Assembly: GCA_026929865.2 (NCBI GenBank)
Contig: CM049400.1
Span: 14,789,001-14,853,000 of the forward strand
Origin: Hyperoplus lanceolatus
Lineage: Eukaryota; Chordata; Actinopteri; Uranoscopiformes; Ammodytidae
Direction of reading: 5' to 3'
DNA: 64,000 nt
Below are positions 25,801 through 36,608 of this stretch, piece after piece. Each line of letters opens with the position of its first letter. Within the stretch, counting starts at the first letter, position 1. Position numbers and translations under genes: made by a program. The notes beneath the pieces were generated by a model, which had not been told where the DNA came from, made no database searches, and saw nothing but the letters and a program-made list of their open reading frames with translations.

Positions 25801-28800
25801 GGAACAGTTAGTGGCGTTTGGTGCGCAGAATCAAGGTCTACTATAGACTACTGACGAAAATCACACAACACATTGCATCTATTTATTAACAATATTTAAT
25901 AATTTTCTAATTCATCTAATTTTGACGATTTTTAGAAATATTTGTTGGTTTGTAAGCGCTAAGGGAGCATGTTTAAATAAAACCTGTGAACCTTAACTTT
26001 TAAATGTATTTTATTTCATGTTTCTATGTGCTACACAGGCTTAGATATTAAGGTTTTGGTAGACTAGACAATTCGTACTATTTTTTCAGAAAACCCTCAG
26101 GCATTAAGGACATGCATCCTAGATTGCCATAGTCATCAATGGGTTAATAAGCTCTTACTTTGGGTTAGTGACATGGTTAAAGTGGCTACTGTAGGTCTAA
26201 TCTAATTACATCATCTGAAATGGGAGCGCTTAAGATTTATTGTTATTCTTCAATCATGCATGCATGTATGTAAGAACATGTATTTGCTACCACAGTTATA
26301 ATCAATTAACATGAATGCCAAATATAATGTAGTTCCATCTTCGCAAATGTAAGGAATTTCAGATTTTCTTTCATTAATTGATGACATGGTAATGTCGGCT
26401 GTAGGAAATTGTAAGATCAATTGCAAGAAGTTGTGTCTTTTAATAATTCTCTGTTGTTTTATACACCAACAACAAATGGGTTTTGATTTAAAAAAAAAAA
26501 AAAAAGATTAATCCACAACGAAAACTATTGTTAGTTAAAGCTGCCGTATATGTTGGCACATTTCCAGTATTAGTTGGGCTGTAAGAATCTACAATGCTAA
26601 AAATGTATTTGTTTCTGTGTTGTATTGGGATTTGGCTTTGGCCACACACACACAAGGCTCACACAAACACAGCAGATTGATCACTGCTGTTGCAAACCCG
26701 ATGGTTATCATCACAAAAAATAAACTTTAGTTATAACTTGCGCCAATGACAACAGCCAGAGGAGGGAGCCAGCCAGAGACTGCAGATGTCCTTGCGGGCA
26801 AATTGTGTCTCTTTTTAGAGGACCTGAGTAACTTTCTAGAGGACATATGTTAGTGGCTAATGGAAAATACCCCCATGGTGAAATTGAGCCTCCTCTTGCA
26901 AAGCATAGCTGTTTCTGTGCCAAGAAATGTGTCCCTTCACTTTTTCCTTTTTTTTCTCTCTCTCCCTCTCTCCACCTCTTTTCATCTCTCTATCAGGGCG
27001 AACTTGCTCGTGGATCAGTACCGTAAGAAGTCCAAACTCTACCGCAGCAAGGTGCTACTAGTCCCCCTGGGAGACGACTTCCGCTACGACAAGGCCTTGG
27101 AATGGGACCAGCAGTTCATGAACTACCAGAAGCTCTTCGATTACATGAATTCTCACCCAGAGATGCACGTACAAGTGAGAAAATAATTTGTCATCCGTCA
27201 CATTGTTGCCAAATATGTTTTTTTGTGTGCATCTTTTTCATTGTTTTTGTTATTCTCTGCGTTCGGTGTAGCAGGTTTCTCTGTATCACAAGCTTTTCTT
27301 ATGATAATTTCTCATGCAGAGGTATTTTAACTCGCTGACCGAACAAAGAATCTATCACCACTTCAGAAGATGCTGTGTGAGATAAAAGGCACCTGCATAA
27401 TAATAATATATATTTTTTTTTTTTTTACTTGTCCTTTGTCTGGCTGCTCCTCTAGGCTCAGTTTGGGACTCTCACGGAGTACTTCAACGCTGTGTACAAA
27501 GCAAATGGAGTGGCTCAGGGAGCCAGACCTGCAGACTTCCCAGTGCTTAGCGGAGATTTCTTCACCTATGCAGACCGCGAAGACCACTACTGGACCGGCT
27601 ACTATACTTCTCGGCCCTTTTATAAGAGCCTGGACCGTGTGATAGAGTCGCACCTGAGGTGGGCCACATTTTATCGCACAACACTGATAACTAATAACTG
27701 AAACACGTAAAGCCTGTGGCGTGTCTATAACTGTGTAGGCAGTTTTGTTTTCTATTTTGCATTTGCTTATACGTAAATTCTAACACTAAATTGGCATCAG
27801 AGAAATTTTTTAACTTAGATTTTGGGTTTTCGTTTTATATTAGCCTTTTTTTCTCATCTGTAGTTTTTTTGCTTTAATTTTTTTTCAGACAGATCAGAAA
27901 AACTGTCCAATAAAATCTTTGTTTTAATTTTTTGTCATCAATACTTTGGCATAATATCCTATGTCAATTATGGATGTCAACATTCATTTAAATCTTATCT
28001 CTCTATTTCACCTCTCCCTTTTCATTCTTTACTCTAAACGTACTAAATTAGGCGAAATGGCAAAACATTTAAGTTCACCTTCAGTAGACAGCAGTTTTCT
28101 GGAACATTAACTCGGTTAACATTAACAAGTCTTGAGGTTTAATAATGAAATGATTTTTTCAGTCGACTGTTGATTCCAAAAATGTTTTAGTGCGAGCACA
28201 CGTTAACTGACTCAATAAAGCCACTGTTTCTTATTTTAACGGCTCTATGAAAACTGTTATTCAGGGGGGCAGAGATCCTATACAGCCTGGCTGTTGCTAG
28301 CGCTCGGCACACAAATATGGAGGGTCGCTACCCGGTGGCTGACTATGCCCTGCTGGTTGACGCCAGACGATCTGTCGCCCTCTTCCAGCATCACGACGCC
28401 ATCACCGGCACTGCCAAGGAGAATGTGGTCATTGACTATGGCACCAGGTAATAATGTGGTCCTTTTTTTAGAATTAAATGTCAGTATGAGGAATGGAAAA
28501 AAAGAAATGTAATATACAAAATAGAAAAACGTGCTTCCCTCTTCCTAATCTTTGGTCTCTGTGGCCATTTTACATTTGCCAGTTCAATACTTTCTCCTCT
28601 CTTGAGTGCCACAGCGGTACATTGATCCCTCCCTCCTCCTCCTCCCTAGACTACTGCGTTCACTTATCGGCCTGAAGAGAGTAATCATCAACGCAGCTCA
28701 TTTCCTGGTGATGAAGAACAAAGAGTTTTATCGCTTTTACCAGACGGAGCCCTTCCTGGAGACGGTGAGGAAAAACCTGGAAGGGAGACTGTACGCTTAA

Positions 28801-31800
28801 CTCTGTGTATTTTTCCTCCTTGTGGAAATCTTCCGTCTTACATTTTTCTATTTTTTTACAGGATGACAGGCGTGCTACTCAAGACTCTCTGCCTCAGCGC
28901 ACTTTAATCGAACTGGACCCAGCAGGCCCGAGGTATTATCAGCATCCCCCCTCGGAACTTAAATCTCTACTCTGCCTCCTCCCGTCCTAACATCCTCTAT
29001 CCTGCGTATCCTGATTGCTTTTTTCCCCCCTTTTCTTACTTGCAGGTACCTGGTTCTGTTCAACCCCATGGAGCAGGAGCGGCTGTGTGTGGTGACCGTG
29101 CTGGTTAACACAGTCAGGGTGCGGGTATTGACTGAGGACGGACAGACCCTCCCTGTGCAGCTCAGTGCTCAGTGGAGCACTGCTAGTCAAATGAGTGCCG
29201 AGGTATTTGAGGTAAGGGATTAAGCTCATTAGACACTGCTGTTTTTTTTTCTCGCATGGTGAAATTGGGATATCACTGGCACAGCAGCAGCGTCTTCACT
29301 GCATCTGTTCAGTTGGAGAACTGCTGTGAAATCCTTTTGACAGCGCTCACAGCCCAGCACAAAGTCAATGTTGTGATTATGGAAGAATACAGCCTCCAAG
29401 CCTCACACTTAACATCACAGTTTTGTGTGCAGGTGATGCTATGTTGATTTAAAAAACCGATGCATAATATGCGTTTGTCAGATGGACTAAAACCTGTTCA
29501 GACTTGTCAGCTTGGTTGCTGGCAATGCACAGGAGAGGTTTTGGAGAATTGTCAGTTGTAGCTCTTAAAGGTGAAGTACACAAATTTATACATCTGAATC
29601 ATACTGCATAAGGTTAAACATTTGGATCTAAGCTCTTATTGGGTTAAAAGGGTGCTGACTGAATTCTGATAAATCACCTCAAATGATGTCACTTGAGTCA
29701 GTGTCGGTTGGTGTGGAAGACTACAAGTTAAAAACAAATTTATAAATTGAGTTAGAAAGAACCATACATCCTGGTTGAGGTTAGCAGCTCAAGGCTACAG
29801 CCATTATAATCAACACACAAATCTCTGAACAAACTGTCAGCGGTCGGGTTGCATTAGGGGTAATGTAGGCTACAGGTTTTGATAAGAAAGAAAAAAGCTT
29901 AGATTATAATTAATTCATTCATTGTTTTCCATTGTAAATCACACAATGATATTTTATTATTGCAATGCTAAATAAGTGAGCACTGTTCTGTTTCTTTATT
30001 TGTCATTTATCTGTCACATTTGTATGCTTAAAATATTAAAAAAAAGCTGCTCAAACACACACACTAGTCGATGCAGTCGTTTTATTTTAAATTTCACGTT
30101 TCCGCACATCAAATTTGATGAGTCATAGAATCACTGCTAGGGATGTGACTCAGCCCAGTCCGTGTATGGAGTGTGAAGTGGTGAACAAGTTGCCTGACCA
30201 AAGATCTTCTGCTTCATTCGTCGTGCACAAATAAAAATTCTCTCCTCCCCACAGAAAGTAATGGCATTGAAATGTACTGAGGAACTCATAAGCACCCATT
30301 TCTCCATCAGGTTTTAATTACAGCACACTGTCGCTAATGTGTAAACGCTCTTAACTTTTAATGAATGCCCTGTGGTCAACACTCACCGTCCAATTAACAA
30401 GCTACTGGAAAAAAAAGATGAGAGAACTTAAAATGTTTCTGTGTGTATTAAAGCTTTTGAAATTATTTTAAGGTAATTCTAGGTTAAGACGCCATTGGTG
30501 CAATAGCCTGTAAATCGTATAGGTTAATATGCACATTTTTGTAGCTCTTTTTGTTATACTATGTGTACTGTATGATGTATTACCGTATATGGACCTGTGT
30601 CTGCAATAAAGCTTTATTATATCATTCTTCCATCCTCCTCCATCCAGGCAGCATTCATGGTTCGTCTGCCAGCGCTGGGCCTGGCTGTGTTCCATGTGTA
30701 CGACTCCCCAGACTCGCCCATGACGCTGCGCTCCGACACCATGCTCCGGCTGTCCGGTCGAGGAGCCTCCTCTCGAGCCTCAGACCCACTCCCTGTCCGC
30801 TCGCAGCAGGCCGACCCCCAGACCTTCTACATCAGCAGTCAGTCTCTCTCTCTGGGCTTCTCCGGAACCACCGGCCTGCTCGAGGTTTGATTCTTAATGT
30901 TTTTGTGTCTTTTTTTATTGTCTTATTATTTATTTTTATTGGCACATCTAATTTAGAATTTGATATTTTGGGGAAAAAAAAAAAAAAAAAAAAAAAACGC
31001 ACCAAGAAAAGGGGGTTGATTTTCCCAATAATTCCTATTGCTATTCCAGACATCCTTTCATCTCTTCCTGTTTTTATCCTTTGCTCGTTTTCCTTTTTTT
31101 TTAATGGCTTCTTCATCTGCAGAGTATCAAGCACAAGGATGACCATCAGGAGGTGAAGGTTCAGATGCAGTTCATGGTGTACGGCACTCGCACCTCCAAA
31201 GACAAAAGTGGAGCTTACCTCTTCCTCCCCGATGGGAAAGCAAAGGTATTCTCTCAGTTGCATATCAGATGTTTATTTGCCTCTCTAGAGGGTCTTTGAT
31301 AGAAGCCTCCCTTGTGCATTGTGTCATTGTATCACGCTGAGGTGCTCGGGGCAAAAGGACAGGCAGACTGGGTGCTGCTTCATCTTGTTTTGATACATTT
31401 TCTTCTTTGGCTGTGTTGTGACCTGCGCGTGTTCTCTCTTCCTGCTCTCAGCCCTACAACCAGAAGGAGCCGCCCGTGGTGCGCGTCGTCGAGGGGCCTC
31501 TCTTCTCGGAGGTTGTGGCACACTACCAGCATTTCCAGCAGACCGTTCGCATAAACAACGTGCCGGGTAATAAAACACACAGCTTCAGTGGAATCAGTTC
31601 AAATGGCCTCTTCAAATGCATTTCATGTTTTGTTAAAGCAGCAGATGGCCCAATTATAACAAGGGGCCAATGACGCGTTGGGACAAAATGACAATTTAAA
31701 ATTAAATAAGGGACTTTTATTTAGTTTGGCTGCCTGCTGTACTTTAAGCAGGCGAATGTAATATTTTAAAAGTAGCAGTCATTCTGCTTTTGTAGTTCAT

Positions 31801-33578
31801 ATTTCTCCATTCACTTTCCCCCGTGCGCATGTCTTTGGTTCATCTTTATTGTTTGGTCTTTTTTTCAGGGGTGGATGGGTTGAGTGTGGACATATCCACC
31901 ATGGTGGACATCAGGGATCAGACCAATAAGGAGCTGGCAATGCGACTGGTCACTGACGTCCAGAGTGGAGACGTATTCTACACAGATCTCAACGGCTTCC
32001 AGGTCAGTCCCAACCTCAGCAATGGGAAGAAAAACTTTTATCGTCACAATATAACAACATGTATCTCTGGTTATGCCGATGGTGATGAGTTTAATTTTAT
32101 CGATCTCTTTTTGTAGATGCAGCCCCGTCACCACCACCTAAAGCTCCCCCTGCAGGCTAACTTCTACCCCATGCCCAGCCAGGCGTACATCCAGGACAGC
32201 AACCACCGCCTCACACTGCACACGGCGCAGTCTCTGGGAGTCACCAGCCTGGAGAGCGGTCTGTATCGCATTACAATTTATCTCATGTTGTGTCTCTTTT
32301 AATGAAAGTTATTGCTAAAATTCCCTCTCTTTTGCTCTGTTTACTACTCTTCTATAACCTTTTTATGGCTTTGATTGCACTCAAGTATGGCCTCGGGAGG
32401 TTTTCAAATAACAAAAAACAGTTCATGCTCTCACATTAATGCACTGAGCTAATCCTTTTCTCATCATCGTTACGCAAGTAATGGGGGCATTTGTAAAGGA
32501 CGAAAAAGCAAAAGAGTGTGTTGTCATTATGGACTGGCTTTTATAATAATGCTATTGTCTTTGCTCCTGCTCCTCCCTTTAGGCCAGCTTGAAGTGATTA
32601 TGGACCGGCGACTGATGCAAGATGATAACCGTGGGCTAGGTCAGGGCCTGAAGGACAACAAGAAGACGACCAACCGCTTCCGCCTGCTGCTAGAGAGGAG
32701 ATCCACAGGCAACAAGGTCAGTAAAGATGGCAGCCAAGGCGGCTTATTGAAGCCGGGGCCAGCTCTATGCACATCCAGGAATATAACGGGAATCTTTTGT
32801 CCTTCATGCTTTATTCATCATCACAATTTTTTCCCCCATCTTTTCTGGGTCTTCATTAACCCCCCCCCAGTCTGTCTCTTTGTTATCCTCTCCACTTTTT
32901 CTAACTTTGTCTTCTCTCTTCCCACCTCATTACCTTCAGCACAATGGCCTCTTTGCCAAACTCTCCTCCGCGTTTCATTCTTTCCTCTCCAAAATCTGGA
33001 GTGACGGAATCCAACAGGTAACGTTGCCTCGGCAACAGTGTGGATTCTAGCTAGACCCATAGCAGCGTAGCCTCTGCTGTCCATCTTTTAAGACTGTGGT
33101 TTCTCTGGCCATGCCATAACAACGCCAAACATCCCTGTAGTGCTATTCTTAAAAAAAATAGAGCTGTGTGGCTGTAACCAAATCCAATACAGAGCCATTA
33201 GTTCTGTTTCTGTGTGGACTAGAATTAGGAATAAACCTCGTTCTATGACTTGTGGTAGTTTTGAGTGTCTTCCTCACGTAGCAAAATAATGGGTTTTACA
33301 GGTGTGTCCCTTATGTTGTAGTAGCGGCACTGTCACTAACTAACTGCTGTGGCTTCACTCCGTCTATGTCCTCCACCAGATGATGGACAGTGCCACCAAC
33401 AGCTTCCCGTCCATTCTCAGTCACATGACCGGCGCCATGCTGAACCACTATGTGCTGGCGCTGCCCGTGCTGCCCAAGAGACGCGGCATCCCCCCTCTGC
33501 AAACCTTTGCCCCTCTCAAGTCCATCCTTCCCTGCGACTTCCACCTGCTCAACCTGCGCAGCATCCAGAGCCAGGTGA

Positions 33579-33610
<32 letters not shown>

Positions 33611-33830
33611 CACACTCAATTTCTTTTTCTCTGATTAGTTATTCTCTGTATTGGCTTTGAAGTTGACCCATGGCCCGTGTGTGTGATATGTATGTGATAT
33701 GCTAGCAGCAGGATCCACTATCACCATCTCCTTACACAGCCTTGATCCTTCACCGTTTGGCCCTGGACTGTGGCCTGGAGGCTCAGAACCTGGGCTTCAA
33801 CTGCACCACCACACAAGGACAGGTCAGGGT

Positions 33831-33906
<76 letters not shown>

Positions 33907-35076
33907 AAGGACTGGTTAAACGTTTATCTTTTTTTACAAACAAAACATGATAAGCTGAAAAAATATGCTTTCTTCTTACAGGTTGAACCACACAGTATTG
34001 AAGGCAGAGGAAATTAGCTTTACCTCAATTATCTGTGGCTGTGTAGTAACAAGCCATTATTTCGTTCAGCGGTGGCGCACACATTACGGACACAGTGATT
34101 TTAACAAACTCATGTTGACAACAAAATTGCTGACACCAACTTTAAAGAGCTGTTAAAATATTAATTCCCAAATGATAATTCAATAATATTACACACTTTT
34201 ACTATAACACTGTCAGGGGCTATCCTGCTTCATAAGCACTTTTGCTGTTGACATTTATTTTTTTTTATTGCTGTTTACTTCAAGGTCCCATATTATGCAA
34301 AATGCACTTTTTCAATGTTTTTTAATATAAATATGAATTGAATTTGAATTTTGAATTTATTTTATTTCAGACATATCAAAAACAATACAAACTCGTCACC
34401 TCTAGGCGAAATTCGCCGTTTTGGAAACAAAATTGGCCATCTATGTGATTTGTGGAGATCCGTTGAGAAAATATTTTTTGGGGGGTGGGGAGGTCTGATG
34501 GCCAGCTGTGTGTGTGTGTGTGTGTGTGTGAGTGTGTGTGTGTGGAGCGGAACATGGACATGGAGTGACCATAGTGACTAACTATGATTGACGGATGTTA
34601 ACTCCTATCATATGAGCTTTGACGGTCATTTGGCCAATCAGAAACAGCGTTTGGCATTGAGGGGCGGTGACATCAGTCAGTCAGAGCGTCCGCAGGAAAG
34701 TTAAAAAAAAATTCTCTCTGAGTCATCGGAGCGTTCAAGTAGCCGAAGTACTAGTATTTTACCGTGCCTACTCAGTTTATGTGAATCACTTTTTAAATAA
34801 ATTCACAGTTTGCCAACCGTTGTTTTACAGCCATTTGCATTGCTTTATGCTCGCGTTGATTAACAGCCGCAGTTGGCAGATTGTCACTGCAGATTAACGT
34901 GTCACCTCAAGTTAATATTGTGCTTTTGTCTATTGCTGTTTTCACGGTTTTTGAATGGTGCGTGGTGTTCTGGCCGTGCATGTAGTGATTTTAGCAGATC
35001 AGCGCCGAAACAACACACTCACCTGCTTCCTCCACTATCGTCTCATTTTGCACCATTATGTTCCTGCGCACGACTG

Positions 35077-35119
<43 letters not shown>

Positions 35120-36608
35120 CGTGTGTGAGTGCGTGAACACGAGATTAACTATGGTGACAGAGTGTATTCTTATGTGTTATATTGATGGTTGTGTAACAAA
35201 GATAAGGCAAATCCTGTTTGCCACAATATAAATAGTTAGTTTATTTTAAGGGAATTTGGTGTGATTGATTTGAGGCTCCATGTTATTTTCTGTCTTATTT
35301 AAAGCTGGTTTTGCCAGCATTTTTAACCGTTTTTCTAAGCTGTTTTAACCGTTTTTCTTGGTAAATAGGCTACATACACACTTTGTATTGGAAACGTCAA
35401 GAAGGTTGGCTGACTAACTTGTTTTGCTCATTTTACTATTCATCTGACAACGTTTTTTTGTCCTTAATTCTCTTCACCAGAATACACCAAATTGCTTCTC
35501 TTAAATGTTCAAATCACAAAATAAATCTTCTGGGGGGATGCCCCCAGACCCCCCTACCGTTGTTTGTTTTCGGGCTTCTCACCTTTTTCATGGCTCATGA
35601 GTTTGCATGTCTGAATAGCCTATGATAACTCCCCTATTTCTTATTGGTCCACGGCCCAAAGATCATCTGGAAAAATGTTCCTTCACCGCCATATTATTTT
35701 TCCCTCTAAGCAACGAGATTCCCGCTTCCTGCTTTTGTTCCTATTACACTAACTTAGCTTTCCCATTGCAGTCTAAAAACGCCTCGGTTTTAACATGACA
35801 AAGGATAGGAAGGAAGCTATTCCTGTAGAAATCAAACTTTGAAGCTAATGTTTTCACTGGTTTTAAATCGTCCGAGTGTTATTTTCAGACGTTAGCTCCC
35901 GAGTAGCTTTGCAGTAGCTTCCATCTTTTGCTGCATTTTGATTGTGAACATGTCATTTCCATTAGCTTGTGGCTGGTCAGTGCATCTGTATGAACATAGT
36001 CTTTCATGTAGACAAGGATCAGTCATGTCAAACTGTTCAAAGTATGGCTAAGCTCCTGCATTAGCCATTTTGGCTATTCACGTGAGGGTAAACACTGTGT
36101 AAACACTCCGCAGTGTCTCTCTAGTATCACGTAATCACGGCAGAGACAGTGGGAGGGCATAGACCAGTGGGAGGGCCCAGCCAGACCACAGGCTGCAGAC
36201 ACCAACATAGGCTATCCTGAGATGAGTGGAAAATCAGGGTATAGAGGCTTGCTACAACAAATGATCTGAACAGGGTTTTCAGCAAATATCAAAAAAAATA
36301 AGTATTGGGGACTACTAAGACCATATAAAATTGATAGAAAAGTGCATAATATGGGAGCTTTAAGTAAATTTTTGGAATGCTGAGTCGACAATTCAACATA
36401 TATTTATTTTCTTTTTGAACACCCTGGTGCCGTGTTGCGCTTCTTCCTCTTGCAGCTTAATGTATCAGGACTCTTCAAGACCCTGGACCTGCAGTTGCTC
36501 CAGCCCATGTCCCTGACTCTGATGCATTCCAGCACGCCTCTGGCCAACGACTCCACCATCAGCCTGGATCCCATGGAGATCTCCGCATTCAAGCTCAAAC
36601 TACGCTAA
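16890..36608 (+). CDS. man2a2: Golgi alpha-mannosidase 2x (MAN2A2), GH38, 22 constant coding exons
   Basis: Exons: 16890-17021, 17985-18242, 18359-18503, 20318-20489, 21114-21241, 23166-23339, 25328-25514, 26997-27174, 27456-27658, 28265-28447, 28650-28764, 28862-28932, 29046-29211, 30648-30884, 31123-31245, 31452-31566, 31869-32002, 32117-32258, 32583-32716, 33380-33574, 33709-33822 and 36456-36608. Without the optional exon at 32940-33017 this gives 1152 codons; human MAN2A2 has 1150. A type II membrane anchor lies at about residues 6-26 ([20 protein letters not shown]), followed by a coiled stem ([18 protein letters not shown]). GH38 catalytic features are intact: HSHNDP (173-178) and WAIDPFGHS with the likely nucleophile Asp289, and [10 protein letters not shown] with the zinc His near 569. 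The enzyme trims two mannoses from GlcNAcMan5GlcNAc2 in the Golgi, opening the way to complex N-glycans. It diverges from unc45a and converges on furin. Confidence 0.96.
17232..17490. mobile_element. TTAA-flanked MITE with internal hairpins (piggyBac-like)
   Basis: The ends AGGCCTACTTCACCGGT and ACCGGTGAAGTAGGCCT are inverted repeats, and TTAA flanks both sides (17228-17231 and 17491-17494). Inside lie two further perfect or near-perfect hairpins: AACCCTATATTTCTCTTTCT pairing with AGAAAGAGAAATATAGGGTT, and TACTGTGATGTC pairing with GACATCACAGTA. It has no coding capacity and lies in man2a2 intron 1. TTAA flanks suggest mobilisation by a piggyBac-type transposase. Confidence 0.8.
20502..20890. 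mobile_element. Palindromic MITE, family A copy 4 (man2a2 intron)
   Basis: The ends TTTAAAGGTGGACTCTGGAG and CTCCACCTTTAGTA are inverted. A GATTCTGGAGAACACTTGTT unit is repeated at the left end, and the centre has GTTTACAGAGCCTAGGCTG and a GGTAGCCGAACGTGAGGAG block shared with the copies in rccd1 and unc45a. It has the clearest terminal repeats of the four copies. Confidence 0.75.
21380..21885. mobile_element. Probable non-autonomous DNA element with GTTTACA-type ends
   Basis: This intronic block begins CAGTACGTTTACACATAG and carries repeated TCGGATAAGA/TTATCCGA and CATGTAAACACC motifs typical of dispersed fish MITEs whose ends read GTTTACATG. The right boundary near CCATGGAAACGCATG is approximate, and no target duplication was found. 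Confidence 0.45.
22119..22801. mobile_element. Non-autonomous hAT transposon with exact 8-bp target duplication
   Basis: The left end CAGTGCTTCTCAAATGG and right end ATCGAGAACCACTG show the classic hAT inverted ends (CAGTGNTTCTCAA). The direct repeat GTCTAGAC flanks the element precisely (22111-22118 and 22802-22809). The 683-bp interior has no transposase frame, so it depends on a partner element. It lies in the man2a2 intron between 21242 and 23165. Confidence 0.92.
23475..24966. mobile_element. Tc1-like transposon rearranged into a long inverted repeat
   Basis: The ends CAGTCCCCTCCATAAGTAT and ATACTTATGGAGGGGACTG are inverted and flanked by TA (23473-23474 and 24967-24968), the Tc1/mariner target. 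Arms of about 650 bp (23475-24135 and 24315-24966) are inverted copies of one another: the right arm encodes the C-terminal half of the transposase on the plus strand ([44 protein letters not shown]), and the left arm carries the same segment on the minus strand ([20 protein letters not shown]). A spacer of about 180 bp is single-copy and belongs with the right arm. The N-terminal half of the gene is absent, and frameshifts break the rest, so it cannot be autonomous. Confidence 0.88.
25535..26143. mobile_element. TTAA-flanked MITE (piggyBac-like)
   Basis: Terminal inverted repeats CCCATTGATGAC and GTCATCAATGGG are exactly bounded by TTAA on both sides (25531-25534 and 26144-26147). The 609-bp AT-rich interior has no coding frame. 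Located in the man2a2 intron between 25515 and 26996. Confidence 0.82.
32940..33017 (+). CDS. man2a2: Possible 78-nt in-frame cassette exon of man2a2
   Basis: Between constant exons 32583-32716 and 33380-33574, both in phase 0, lies an open 78-nt segment bounded by a strong acceptor (CATTACCTTCAG) and a consensus donor (CAACAG|GTAACG). It would add 26 residues after residue 999, beginning [15 protein letters not shown] and ending SDGIQQ, without a stop or frame change. The human protein lacks it, and the total length without it matches human to within two residues, so I read it as an alternative exon rather than constitutive. The encoded piece looks like a short amphipathic helix. It could also be a chance open segment. 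Confidence 0.55.
33581..33613. repeat. (ACGC)n microsatellite abutting a splice donor
   Basis: The man2a2 exon ends at 33574 with donor GTGACG, and the tetranucleotide ACGC repeat begins within a few bases of it. Repeat length change could affect donor strength; this is only inferred. Confidence 0.9.
33835..33903. repeat. (AC)n microsatellite
   Basis: About 34 dinucleotide units starting just inside the last man2a2 intron, 13 nt after the donor at 33823. It generates a spurious His-Thr repeat frame. Confidence 0.97.
34274..36367. mobile_element. 2.1-kb non-autonomous DNA element in the last man2a2 intron
   Basis: The left end TTTACTTCAAGGTCCCATAT and the right end ATATGGGAGCTTTAAGTAAA are inverted with few mismatches, followed inward by ATTATGC / GCATAAT and TGCACTTTT / AAAAGTGCA. 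The interior has GT microsatellites (about 34506-34548 and 35083-35118) and a CpG-poor unique part with no transposase-like frame. The GGTCCCATATTATGC end is common in fish repeats; the superfamily (hAT-like is most likely) is not certain because I see no clean target duplication. Confidence 0.7.

Noticed and set aside
30832-31263. 143-codon minus-strand frame within man2a2
   Set aside because: It is antisense to two man2a2 exons and includes a translated poly-A run; a shadow frame.
33581-33903. A direct-repeat array that might be taken for CRISPR
   Set aside because: These are simple dinucleotide and tetranucleotide microsatellites without spacers, in a vertebrate intron.
33742-34017. Open frame continuing past the man2a2 exon into a His-Thr repeat
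   Set aside because: The exon ends at a donor at 33823; the His-Thr part is the intronic AC microsatellite.
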